Under the pieces are notes generated by a model, which saw only the letters and a list, made by a program, of their open reading frames with translations, made no database searches and was not told where the DNA came from. From Hydrogenoanaerobacterium sp032017025 (lineage in GTDB: Bacteria > Bacillota > Clostridia > Oscillospirales > Ruminococcaceae): a stretch of DNA of 64,000 bases. Below, piece by piece: positions 1 to 7,862 of this stretch. The stretch spans positions 1 to 64,000 of the forward strand of contig NZ_DALZQO010000013.1 in assembly GCF_032017025.1 (NCBI RefSeq), written 5' to 3'. Positions within the stretch are counted from its first letter, which is position 1; every line of letters starts with the position of its first letter. The position numbers and the translations under genes are program-made.

Positions 1-597
1 GAACGTATTATCGTAACCTCCACCGGAATGGGTGGCCCGTCAACCGCTATTTGCATCGAGGAGCTGGTCAAATGCGGTGTCGATACCTTTATACGCGTAG
101 GTACAGGTGCATCCACATCCGAGAAAGTAGGTAAGGGTGATATAATCGTAGTGAATGGTTCTGTTCGCATGGAGGGTACCGGGTGCCATTATTTGCCCAT
201 GGAGTTTCCTGCTGTACCGGATTATGGACTGCTTAAAAAGTTAGAAATTGCGTCAAAAAAATTGGGCTATTCTACTGCGGTGGGCATCACCATTACAAAA
301 GACTCCTTCTTTACACAAACCGAGCCGGAAAGCAAACCAATCGCCTATGAACTAATTCATCGCTGGGACTCTTATGTAAAAGGTGGTGCAATTGCGACCT
401 CTATGGAAGAAGCGCCGCTGTTTTTGGTGGCAAATTCACTGGGCGTTCGCGCCGCAAGTGTTCTGGTCTCCGCGACAGATTACGTTGGCAAAGTATCCAG
501 TGATATTTCTGCAGGCGGGTTTCCAAAAGATTTTATTGACCGGCCTATACAAGTTGCCGTGGAGGCAATTCGCAATGATATTCTAGCGCGAAAGTAA
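1..597 (+). CDS. udp: Uridine phosphorylase, 3' part (5' end outside window)
   Basis: This is the last 198 residues of a nucleoside phosphorylase of the PNP/UDP superfamily; the frame is open from base 1, so the start lies upstream of the window. It should cleave uridine with phosphate to uracil and ribose-1-phosphate in the cytoplasm. TSTGMGGPSTAI and FIRVGTGAS match the phosphate/ribose-binding segments of Udp, and HYLPMEFPAVPDY matches the Udp-specific HFAPLEFPAVADF region. The following genes encode a GntR regulator and a nucleoside hydrolase, which supports a role in nucleoside salvage. Deoxyuridine or a broader substrate range cannot be excluded. Confidence 0.88.
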   Translation, partial: ERIIVTSTGMGGPSTAICIEELVKCGVDTFIRVGTGASTSEKVGKGDIIVVNGSVRMEGTGCHYLPMEFPAVPDYGLLKKLEIASKKLGYSTAVGITITKDSFFTQTEPESKPIAYELIHRWDSYVKGGAIATSMEEAPLFLVANSLGVRAASVLVSATDYVGKVSSDISAGGFPKDFIDRPIQVAVEAIRNDILARK

Positions 598-622
598 CCG
601 TTAAGGCCCTTGGCATTTATTC

Positions 623-651
623 ATGACAATTTTTATAAAATGTGCTAGTAT
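623..651 (+). promoter_or_regulatory. Candidate sigma-A promoter of the GntR regulator gene
   Basis: ATGACA (623-628) and TAGTAT (646-651) are separated by 17 bases, in front of the regulator gene and after the uridine phosphorylase stop. Called by motif and spacing only. Confidence 0.45.
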
Positions 652-656
652 TATGT

Positions 657-672
657 TGAATTTGTAAATTCA
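657..672 (+). promoter_or_regulatory. Candidate GntR operator (autoregulation)
   Basis: TGAATTTGTAAATTCA is a perfect 7-base inverted repeat with a 2-base centre. It lies directly downstream of the candidate -10 box and just before the ribosome binding site of the GntR/UTRA regulator. Such a position would let the regulator block its own transcription. That this regulator binds here is inference. Confidence 0.5.
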
Positions 673-695
673 TAGAGAATGGAGCTGTTTGGGGC

Positions 696-1433
696 TTGAC
701 GAAAAAAAATCCGACAATAAAGGGAAACCGCCAGCTGCGCTATGTAGATGCATACAGTAGAATAGAAGCAATGATTAAACAAGGTGATATTAAACCGGGC
801 GATAAACTGCCCGGTGAAAATGAGCTGTGCGTCCAATTGGGCATAAGCCGTGGTACGCTGCGCCAAGCCCTGCTGTTGCTGCGTGAAGACGGCATGATTT
901 ACAACCACCAGGGCAAAGGAAATTATGTCACTGTACGCAGGCAGGATACAGAGAAAGGGGTCGAACAGATCGGCTCACTGGCACATTGCTTTAACACAGT
1001 GGAATACGATGAAATCTCGTTAGAGGTGCAGTATACGCCCAGCAGCGCCAAAATGCAGGAATTTCTGGATTTGAACAGCTCCACTTTAACGATGAATTTT
1101 CATATCAGCTATAAAGTAAAAGAAAACGTAGCGGCAATGGCGATTTACTTTATACCATTTGAAAGCATCACGCCCTATCACCTGGATTTATCCGACAACG
1201 AAGCGCTGCTTGCATTTATACAAAACTATGTAAAAGAAAAAATTGCATCCAGCAAAAGCATGTTTAATCTGACCACTGCCCGCGAATCAGTCGCGAAGCG
1301 AATGAACTTGCCGGAAGGAACCCCTTTGCTTTACTTTAGCGAAGAGATGATGCTTCCTACCGGAGAAAAAGCAGTTTATGTAAAATCTTATTTTGAGCCT
1401 TCCTATTTTAATTTTATGGTTTATCGCCATTAA
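696..1433 (+). CDS. GntR/HutC-family transcriptional regulator with UTRA effector domain
   Basis: A 245-residue repressor-type protein. Residues about 18-85 form the winged-helix GntR domain (MIKQGDIKPGDKLPGENELC, then SRGTLRQAL for the recognition helix), and about 105-240 form the UTRA ligand-binding domain ending in VKSYFEPSYFNFMVY. The start is TTG at 696 with GGAG at 681-684. It sits between uridine phosphorylase and nucleoside hydrolase genes, so a nucleoside or a phosphorylated sugar is a plausible effector. A palindrome at 657-672 is a candidate operator for autoregulation. The family assignment is firm; the ligand is inferred from neighbours. Confidence 0.9.
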   Translation: MTKKNPTIKGNRQLRYVDAYSRIEAMIKQGDIKPGDKLPGENELCVQLGISRGTLRQALLLLREDGMIYNHQGKGNYVTVRRQDTEKGVEQIGSLAHCFNTVEYDEISLEVQYTPSSAKMQEFLDLNSSTLTMNFHISYKVKENVAAMAIYFIPFESITPYHLDLSDNEALLAFIQNYVKEKIASSKSMFNLTTARESVAKRMNLPEGTPLLYFSEEMMLPTGEKAVYVKSYFEPSYFNFMVYRH

Positions 1434-1445
1434 GGGGGAAATGAT

Positions 1446-2414
1446 TTGATAAAAATTTTAATCGATGCAGATACCGGGATTGACGATTCCCTTGCCATTT
1501 TGCATGCGCTGAAAAATCCCGATATGCGTGTTATGGGCATAAGCACAGGGTGTGGAAATACCACTGCTACCCAAGCAGCGGAAAATACTCTGCGCCTGAT
1601 TGCTCTGGCACAGCCTGAATATGATGTTCCTGTAGTGGTTGGTGCTCAACAGCCGCTTATGCGAAAATGGGACGGGCCCGTTTACCACATTCATGGAGAT
1701 AACGGAATTGGCAATGCCGAGCTTGCACCCAGCAAGCAAACGCTCTTGAATGAAGAGGCAGAGGATTTCATCTACCGCATCGCCAAAGAAAACAGCGGAG
1801 AACTGGTGCTGATTACATTAGGACGTCTCACCAACATAGCGCTGACGTTAAGAAAATATCCCGACCTGGTAAGGCATGTGAAAAAACTGGTGATGATGGG
1901 CGGAACTGTTTATGCACCCGGCAATGTAGGCCCCAATGCCGAAGCGAATGTGCACGGAGACCCGGAAGCCGCCGATGAGGTGTTCCTTTCCGAAATTCCT
2001 ATCACATTGGTTGGGTTGGATGTTACGATGCGCACGCGCCTCAACGCGCAGCACATCGCACATCTTCAGCAGTTTTGCCGCGAAGACTGCCGCGGAATCG
2101 CCGAATATTTGGATACCGCAATGATTTTTTACCGCAACTTCAACCGCATACAAGACGGTGCGGTGGGAGATTGCCCCGTGCATGACCCTCTGGCGGTGCT
2201 GGTAGCTGCGTATCCCGATCTTGTTGTTACTCAAAAAATGAAAGCACGGGTAGAGTGCAGCGGAGATTATTCCACCGGCCGCATTGTTGTGGACCAGCGC
2301 TTACATGGTATTGAGGCAAATTATGTAGAAATGTGCTTGGAAGTTGACGGAGTGAAGGCGGTAGGTAAACTGCTATCTGTTTTTTGCCATAATTTCTATA
2401 GCAACTCGAAATAG
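1446..2414 (+). CDS. Nucleoside hydrolase (IunH family)
   Basis: 322 residues. It should hydrolyse the N-glycosidic bond of ribonucleosides to free base and ribose. The N-terminal calcium-binding motif DADTGIDDSLAIL is of the family DxDxxxDD type, and NAEANVHGDPEAADEVF and the C-terminal CPVHDPLAV complete the active site. The start is TTG at 1446 behind AAGGGGGAA at 1432-1440, 12 bases after the regulator stop, so the two are co-transcribed. Whether it prefers pyrimidine or purine nucleosides (RihA/B/C-like) is not visible. With the phosphorylase it gives two routes to the base. Confidence 0.92.
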   Translation: MIKILIDADTGIDDSLAILHALKNPDMRVMGISTGCGNTTATQAAENTLRLIALAQPEYDVPVVVGAQQPLMRKWDGPVYHIHGDNGIGNAELAPSKQTLLNEEAEDFIYRIAKENSGELVLITLGRLTNIALTLRKYPDLVRHVKKLVMMGGTVYAPGNVGPNAEANVHGDPEAADEVFLSEIPITLVGLDVTMRTRLNAQHIAHLQQFCREDCRGIAEYLDTAMIFYRNFNRIQDGAVGDCPVHDPLAVLVAAYPDLVVTQKMKARVECSGDYSTGRIVVDQRLHGIEANYVEMCLEVDGVKAVGKLLSVFCHNFYSNSK

Positions 2415-2481
2415 CACTTCACTTAAAAGAGCAGGATATCTAACTAAGGCTGGAATGCTGAGACCAGATACAAACATAGCA

Positions 2482-2525
2482 AGAAGCCCCCAAACGCAGA
2501 ATTGATTTTGTGTTTGGGGGCTTCT
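2482..2525. terminator. Bidirectional Rho-independent terminator
   Basis: A perfect 14-base stem (AGAAGCCCCCAAAC, 2482-2495, with its complement 2512-2525) flanked by T/A-rich tracts. It serves the nucleoside hydrolase operon on the plus strand and alkD converging on the minus strand. Confidence 0.9.
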
Positions 2526-2538
2526 TTATTCTTTTGTT

Positions 2539-3222
2539 TTATTTGCGTTTCATACTGCGGATAATCGCTTTTGTTTCTTTGTCCACACGGTAGGATTCTG
2601 TAATCTTTTGCAATGCCTTGTTGTACGTAAACTGATCCAAAGAGTTCTCTTTTAAATAAGCCATAGTCTGCTTCGGAAGTTTTACAAAGCAAATGGAAAC
2701 GGCCCAAGCAACGGCCATTTTTACGTAATATCCTTCATGCCGTATTTGATCAAGCAGCCTCAGCACTTCGTCAATGTGGGGTTCATCAATATAATAAAAC
2801 AGCAGCATCACAACTCCGAACCGAAGTTCAAACTCCTGCTGCGAAATCAAATAAGGCTGCAAAAAATCCCAGACACGCTCCGGATCTTTTTTAGTAAATT
2901 TTAAACCGTTGCAAAAACTATCACACACCGACCAGTTGTCAATTTTGGGGATAAAATCTGCCGCGTAAGCAAGCAGCTCTTCGGTATCTGCTTTGGCGTT
3001 GCCAGTTACCATGCCTTGTAGCATAATCTCTTCAAAATAGTCGCAATGTGCCGTTTTTAAGTAAGCGCGCCAGTCGCCCATGGTTATCTTTTTTGCCATG
3101 TTGCGCAGCAAGGGTAGGCGTACGCCTAAAATATTGTTACTATTCGGCAGCAGCCCGGAAGAAAATTTTCGATAATCCTCCTGCGCAAGGGCCAGTAGCT
3201 GCTCTCTTATCGTCAGCTCCAC
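2539..3222 (-). CDS. DNA alkylation repair protein, AlkD-like
   Basis: 227 residues with the all-helical HEAT-like fold of AlkD DNA glycosylases, which remove N3- and N7-alkylated purines without base flipping. Diagnostic segments are NILGVRLPLLRNMAKKI near the N-terminus, DNWSVCDSFC in the middle and FELRFGVVMLLFYYID. The start is taken as GTG at 3222, with GGGAGGG 8 bases upstream on the minus strand; an ATG 8 bases further upstream is out of frame. It is a single gene between a shared terminator and a 290-base spacer. Alkyl-adduct specificity is inferred from family. Confidence 0.85.
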   Translation of the reverse strand: MELTIREQLLALAQEDYRKFSSGLLPNSNNILGVRLPLLRNMAKKITMGDWRAYLKTAHCDYFEEIMLQGMVTGNAKADTEELLAYAADFIPKIDNWSVCDSFCNGLKFTKKDPERVWDFLQPYLISQQEFELRFGVVMLLFYYIDEPHIDEVLRLLDQIRHEGYYVKMAVAWAVSICFVKLPKQTMAYLKENSLDQFTYNKALQKITESYRVDKETKAIIRSMKRK

Positions 3223-3413
3223 CGCATAATCCCTCCCTATATCCGATTTTTCTCATCCTATCTTTCAAAATAGTATCATTTCGTGTTGCACCTGTCAAAT
3301 CATAACAGGTTGCATCAAAACTAAAATCTGCTCAATATTTGTAAACCTACGCCATACCCCAAAATAGCAAGCCCAAGACCAAGCACAAGGCTTAAAATAA
3401 TGGTAACTAATAT

Positions 3414-3442
3414 TTGACAATCATTTACGAACATTATAATAT
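3414..3442 (+). promoter_or_regulatory. Sigma-A promoter of the two-component system operon
   Basis: Consensus TTGACA (3414-3419) with TAATAT (3437-3442) at a 17-base gap, or TATAAT (3435-3440) at 15. It lies 70 bases before the regulator start. The rest of the 3223-3514 spacer holds the alkD upstream region; nothing else is recognisable. Confidence 0.7.
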
Positions 3443-3514
3443 GGTTCTATCAAGTGGAATAAATTTAAACAACACTACCAGAATTTAAGCGGTATGCAAA
3501 TAAAGGAGCAGTGT

Positions 3515-5131
3515 ATGATTAAAGTTGTTGTAGCAGATGATGAGCTGAAGGTTTGCCAGTTAATCTGTGGTTTGATAGACTGGGCGTCGCTGGATATGGA
3601 GATTGTGGGGGTGGCGCACAATGGAATCGAGACGTTAGAATTGATACAAACGCTTCAACCCGATTTGGTGATTACCGATATTCGTATGCCCGGATATGAC
3701 GGCTTGGAAATGATCAGCCGGGCGATCAAAATAAAAAAGGATATTTATTTTATTATTGTCAGCGGTTATCGTCATTTCGAATATGCTCAGGTCGCCCTTA
3801 AATATGGGGTTAGCGATTACATATTAAAGCCCATCAAAAAGAACGAACTTATGGATACGCTGAATAAGGTGCGCGAAAAGTATAAGCAGAAAACCGAGCA
3901 ACTCTCCAACGAGGAGCGCCTGAAAATACGCCTGCAGAGCGATATCGAAAAGCTGCGCTCCGGTTTGTTTACCGATATCTTGTTCCACAAATCAGTTTAT
4001 TTCGAGCCCATTCAAATTGAGCAAATCAATAAGGACTACCACTATGATTTTCAACCTGGCTGTTTTCAGGTTTGCGTTATCAAAGTGGATTGTGAATACG
4101 AAGGCGTTTTTGAAAACAGCATTAAGATTTTAGAGGACAAGGTGATTCAAATTTTGCGCGGTCAGCTGAAATCAATCTGCTTTGACCTGGAAATCTTTTT
4201 TCGAGACAGCTGGGCGTATTGCATGCTCAACTACAGCGAAAGCAATAAGAAAACGGTAAGAAGGCAGCTGAAGGTCTGCCTTGATGAACTATTATTGCAG
4301 AAAAATATTTTTGATAAGATAGAATTTACAATCGGTTTAGGCGCAGCGATATCGAGCATCAACCAATTACCGGTTTCGCTGAAAGCAGCAGAGCGTGCTG
4401 CTGCACAGCGTATTCTGGAAGGAACCGGAAAATTAATTGAAGATTTACCCCCGCAGGACATTGCCCTTGACGAAGATGCCTTGCTGATAAATTTCAGCAA
4501 AAACATGGAACCTGCTCTGGAGGTTCTAAATGCCGATATTATGATTCAGGAGATCGGGTTATTAAAAGTGTTTGTACTGCAAAAAGAAAATGTTTCGGGT
4601 CAGACGATTTTTGATGTAGTGATAAAAGCTTGCCGTCTTTATCTCTTGTCCCTGAAAAAATACCAGTTTAACATTGGAAATGCGGATGAGTTTCTCGATA
4701 ACTTTTATGCACATGCAGACCTCTGCAGCTCTGCGGCACAGTTGTTCGCTTATCTCTCAAAGGTCATCGGGGAATCTGTAAGCTATATTATAGAGGACCG
4801 TAAACAGGCAGACACAAAACCAATACGTACCGCAAAGCAGTATATTCAAAAAAATTACATGCAACCAATCAGCTTGGAAGAGGTGGGAAATATCGTTGGG
4901 TTTAATTCCTCCTATTTCAGTTCCCTGTTTAAAAAGGAAAGCGGTAAAAACTTTTTAGAATACCTTTCTGAGGTGCGCATGAATAAGGCAAAAGAATTAC
5001 TCAGAGAAACCAGCTTAAGCATTGCTGCAATCTGTGAGCAGGTGGGGTACAACGATCTAAAGCATTTTACCAAAAGCTTTAAAAAATTTACCGGCATCAA
5101 ACCCAACGAATTTCGAAAGCTTTATTCTTAA
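3515..5131 (+). CDS. YesN-type response regulator with AraC DNA-binding domain
   Basis: 538 residues. Residues 1-120 form a receiver domain with acidic pair ADDE, phospho-acceptor Asp in VITDIRMPGYDGLEM and conserved Lys in DYILKPIKK. A long linker region of about 290 residues follows, then a C-terminal double helix-turn-helix AraC domain (ISLEEVGNIVGFNSSYFSSL and SIAAICEQVGY). The start is ATG 3515, 7 bases after AAAGGAG at 3502-3508; an in-frame ATG at 3494 lies upstream of that ribosome binding site. It is followed by its kinase and an ABC-ATPase-like gene in one operon. Such regulators usually control carbohydrate uptake genes, here probably the importer at 7863-11458. Confidence 0.92.
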   Translation: MIKVVVADDELKVCQLICGLIDWASLDMEIVGVAHNGIETLELIQTLQPDLVITDIRMPGYDGLEMISRAIKIKKDIYFIIVSGYRHFEYAQVALKYGVSDYILKPIKKNELMDTLNKVREKYKQKTEQLSNEERLKIRLQSDIEKLRSGLFTDILFHKSVYFEPIQIEQINKDYHYDFQPGCFQVCVIKVDCEYEGVFENSIKILEDKVIQILRGQLKSICFDLEIFFRDSWAYCMLNYSESNKKTVRRQLKVCLDELLLQKNIFDKIEFTIGLGAAISSINQLPVSLKAAERAAAQRILEGTGKLIEDLPPQDIALDEDALLINFSKNMEPALEVLNADIMIQEIGLLKVFVLQKENVSGQTIFDVVIKACRLYLLSLKKYQFNIGNADEFLDNFYAHADLCSSAAQLFAYLSKVIGESVSYIIEDRKQADTKPIRTAKQYIQKNYMQPISLEEVGNIVGFNSSYFSSLFKKESGKNFLEYLSEVRMNKAKELLRETSLSIAAICEQVGYNDLKHFTKSFKKFTGIKPNEFRKLYS

Positions 5132-5146
5132 AACGAGGATGTATCC

Positions 5147-6178
5147 ATGAAAAATAAAATACACCGTTATCTGGTCTATCGAGCATTTTTTATACTATTA
5201 GTGCTAAGCATTTTTGCAGGCCTTTTGCTGGTTACTCTAGCCGTTTTGTCGGTTCGCCAAAGCAGCTGTGGTTTATTTTTGATTGGCGGATTATTAATAG
5301 TATTTATCGCAATTATTTATCTTACCTATAAATGGCTCTATCGCCCATACAAAGAAACCGCAAAAGTGCTGCAGCTATTTGCAAGCGGCTATACCATTCA
5401 AGCAATCTATGATTTGCGCCTGCCCATTAGCCCGGAGGTAGAGGGCGCTATTGAAAAACTGAAGGCATTTCTCAACACCAATGAGCTCATCAACGTTACC
5501 AAAAAGCAAGCCCAATATCTTGCGCTGCAAAATCAAATTAACCCACATTTTTTATACAATACGCTTGAGGGAATTCGCGGTGAAGCCATTACGGCAGGGC
5601 TGGATAACGTAGCTAAAATGACGGAGGCGCTGGCTACCTTTTTTCGCTATACCATTTCGAATGTAGAGCACTTGGTTTTGTTGGAGGATGAGTTGGCGAA
5701 CATTGAGAATTATTATATCATTCAGCAGTACCGCTTTGGGGAACGCCTAAATTTGACGATTGATTACGATGGTGAAGATCAAACAGAGGTATTAAAATAT
5801 CGTTTGCCCAAGCTTATTCTGCAGCCGATTGTGGAGAATTCGATTTTCCACGGTATCGAGCGAAAAATAGAAAAAGGGAACATTCGAATTAAGATTGAAG
5901 CCACCCCGAAGCGGCTCATTATTACCATTTCGGATGATGGTTTGGGGATAGAGGAAACGCGGCTGAGGGAGCTCAACGAGAAGCTGAATGTATCGTCTTT
6001 CGATTATGTGCAAACAGACAACGAAAAAAAAGGCGGTATCGCTATTGTAAACGTCAACAACAGGATTAAGCTTTTGTTTGGTGAGCAGTACGGTATTACA
6101 ATTTACAGTACGTTAAACGTGGGTACCGATGTGGAGGTTACGCTGCCGCTTATCACAAAGAACATAGAGGGAAAATAG
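5147..6178 (+). CDS. YesM/LytS-type sensor histidine kinase lacking an extracellular sensor domain
   Basis: 343 residues. Two hydrophobic helices (about residues 12-34 and 40-63) are joined by only about 6 residues, so there is essentially no extracellular domain. A short HAMP-like linker follows, then the His_kinase domain with the phospho-acceptor His in LQNQINPHFLYNTLEGI, the N box in LILQPIVENSIFHGI, and ATP-lid glycines in ISDDGLGIEE and GGIAIVNVNNRI. Typical YesM proteins carry a large ligand-binding ectodomain between the helices; here it is missing, so the signal must come through the membrane or from a partner. The stop abuts the next ATG (6179), implying tight coupling to the ABC-like protein. 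Confidence 0.92.
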   Translation: MKNKIHRYLVYRAFFILLVLSIFAGLLLVTLAVLSVRQSSCGLFLIGGLLIVFIAIIYLTYKWLYRPYKETAKVLQLFASGYTIQAIYDLRLPISPEVEGAIEKLKAFLNTNELINVTKKQAQYLALQNQINPHFLYNTLEGIRGEAITAGLDNVAKMTEALATFFRYTISNVEHLVLLEDELANIENYYIIQQYRFGERLNLTIDYDGEDQTEVLKYRLPKLILQPIVENSIFHGIERKIEKGNIRIKIEATPKRLIITISDDGLGIEETRLRELNEKLNVSSFDYVQTDNEKKGGIAIVNVNNRIKLLFGEQYGITIYSTLNVGTDVEVTLPLITKNIEGK

Positions 6179-7624
6179 ATGAAAGAGGAGATTATTCGCT
6201 TAGAAAGAGTTACACAAATTGTTGACGGTGTAACTCTTTTAGATAATTTTAATCTACATATTTTTAAGGGCGAAATTATGGGACTGCTCAGCATCAATGT
6301 GCACGGACAAGAGGCGCTGATTCGTCTGCTGTGCCAAAATGTTCCTATTCATTACGGGCATGTCTATTTTCAAGAAACTTTGGTAAATAACTACGAGCAC
6401 AGCTCTATGAGCAAAAACCGGGTATCTGTGATAGAAAAGCAAAGCCGTTTAGTAGAATCTTTAACCGTAGCCGATAATATTTTCGTATTGCGCGACGGTT
6501 TTAAAAAATACCTTATCAGCCCCAAAATGTTGGATGCACAGCTGCGCCAGTTCACCGAGGAGTTGGACATTTCCATTGATGTGAATCAACCGGTTGCGAA
6601 TCTGTCTTTTTTTCAAAGGTATGTGGTAGAGCTTTTAAAGGCAGTTGTAACAGGGGTGAAATTGGTTGTAATACGCGATATCAGCAATTTTATCAGCACC
6701 ACCGATCTGAAAAAATTTCACGACCTGCTGCGCCACTATTTAAAACGGGGAATTTCGTTTTTGTATATTTGCAACCACCATGAAGAAGCATTTAAAATCT
6801 GCGAGCGGGTTTCCCTTATGGAAAACGGAAAGGTATTTAAGGTTTTGAACCGAAACGATTTCCGTGATGAAATGATCACCCCATACACCCTTGATTTCAG
6901 CAGGATAGCTTCTCCCCCAATCCGTGAAACCGGCAAGGATGGAATTCTCAGATTCCAAAATATTTCTACACAAAACATCAAGAATATGAGCTTTACAATT
7001 GAAAAAGGTGAATGCGTTGTCTTTTTAGATATCGACAATACGGTTTTAACCGATATACTGCAGTTGATGAACGATGAACAGCAGCCCTCATCGGGGGATA
7101 TTTTGCTGAATGGTTTACACTACAGCGAAAAAGCTGCTCGATTAAAACGCAGTGTCGGTTTTATACAAGAAAACCCGACGCAAAGTATGCTGTTTAAAGA
7201 AATGAGCTATATCGACAACCTGTGCTTTTTGATGGACAGAAAAAAACCAAACTTATGGTTCAGTAAAAATATGAAAAAAAGTATTCTGCGTGAATACGAG
7301 CCGCTGATTGGCGAAGATATTTATGCTGCCGATATTACGAGTTTAACACCATTGTCGTTGTATAACCTGGCTTATTACAAAATCCATCTTTATAATCCAA
7401 AGGTGGTTCTTTGTGTGCAGCCGTTTTCAGGTGCGGATATGTACCTCAGGCACCATCTGATTGGCCTGATCAGTCAATTGCGCAGAAAAGGTATTACCGT
7501 TATTATTTTGGCGGTCAGCCTTTCCGATTCACTGGTTGTAGCAGACCGCTTGATGGTGATTGAACAGGGGCAGCTCCGCAAGGAATATCACCGGGAAGAA
7601 CTGGATTTTTTTAACACAAACTAA
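6179..7624 (+). CDS. Catalytically degenerate tandem ABC ATPase-like protein (RbsA/MglA fold)
   Basis: 481 residues built like the two-domain ATPase RbsA/MglA but with its catalytic motifs lost. In domain 1 the Walker A site, GENGAGKST in the intact neighbour, reads SINVHGQEA (residues 38-46, Lys to Gln); the signature is LSFFQ; Walker B ends VVIRDIS without the catalytic Glu; the switch His in CNHHEEAF remains. Domain 2 has no P-loop (GECVVFLDIDNTVL), no LSGGQ (LTPLSLYNLA), CVQPFSG in place of Walker B, and Ser in place of the switch His. The frame is intact over the full length, so this is a maintained pseudoenzyme, not a decayed gene. It starts directly at the kinase stop. A role as an ATP-independent adaptor between permease and kinase is inference. 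Confidence 0.82.
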   Translation: MKEEIIRLERVTQIVDGVTLLDNFNLHIFKGEIMGLLSINVHGQEALIRLLCQNVPIHYGHVYFQETLVNNYEHSSMSKNRVSVIEKQSRLVESLTVADNIFVLRDGFKKYLISPKMLDAQLRQFTEELDISIDVNQPVANLSFFQRYVVELLKAVVTGVKLVVIRDISNFISTTDLKKFHDLLRHYLKRGISFLYICNHHEEAFKICERVSLMENGKVFKVLNRNDFRDEMITPYTLDFSRIASPPIRETGKDGILRFQNISTQNIKNMSFTIEKGECVVFLDIDNTVLTDILQLMNDEQQPSSGDILLNGLHYSEKAARLKRSVGFIQENPTQSMLFKEMSYIDNLCFLMDRKKPNLWFSKNMKKSILREYEPLIGEDIYAADITSLTPLSLYNLAYYKIHLYNPKVVLCVQPFSGADMYLRHHLIGLISQLRRKGITVIILAVSLSDSLVVADRLMVIEQGQLRKEYHREELDFFNTN

Positions 7625-7627
7625 ATC

Positions 7628-7666
7628 AAAAGACGAGCGTGGCTACAATGGCTACGCTCGTCTTTT
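7628..7666 (+). terminator. Rho-independent terminator after the two-component operon
   Basis: A 13-base perfect stem (AAAAGACGAGCGT 7628-7640, complement 7654-7666) with a 13-base loop and a T run. It separates the sensor operon from the importer operon, so each has its own transcript. Confidence 0.85.
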
Positions 7667-7800
7667 CCGCTTATACTGAGCTCATGTTTAAAAACCTATA
7701 TGGTCAAATATTACAAATAAAAACTAAATTGGTTATATAATATATATATTTAATATAAAAACTCCAAAAGAAAACCCCCATACTCCCAAAGTATAGCCCC

Positions 7801-7829
7801 TTACAATACCTAATTTTGGATGCTATACT
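7801..7829 (+). promoter_or_regulatory. Promoter of the sugar importer operon
   Basis: TTACAA (7801-7806), 17 bases, TATACT (7824-7829). Transcription would begin near 7836, which favours ATG 7863 over ATG 7851 as the start of the ATPase gene. The AT-rich stretch 7667-7800 could hold a YesN-type activator site, but I see no clear repeat. Confidence 0.6.
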
Positions 7830-7862
7830 ACAGTTATAAAGTAATAGAAGATGGGTGGGTTT

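Noticed and set aside
6179..7624. Reading the degenerate ABC protein as a pseudogene
   Set aside because: The frame is uninterrupted, starts in tight coupling with the kinase and keeps full family length, which fits a maintained pseudoenzyme better.
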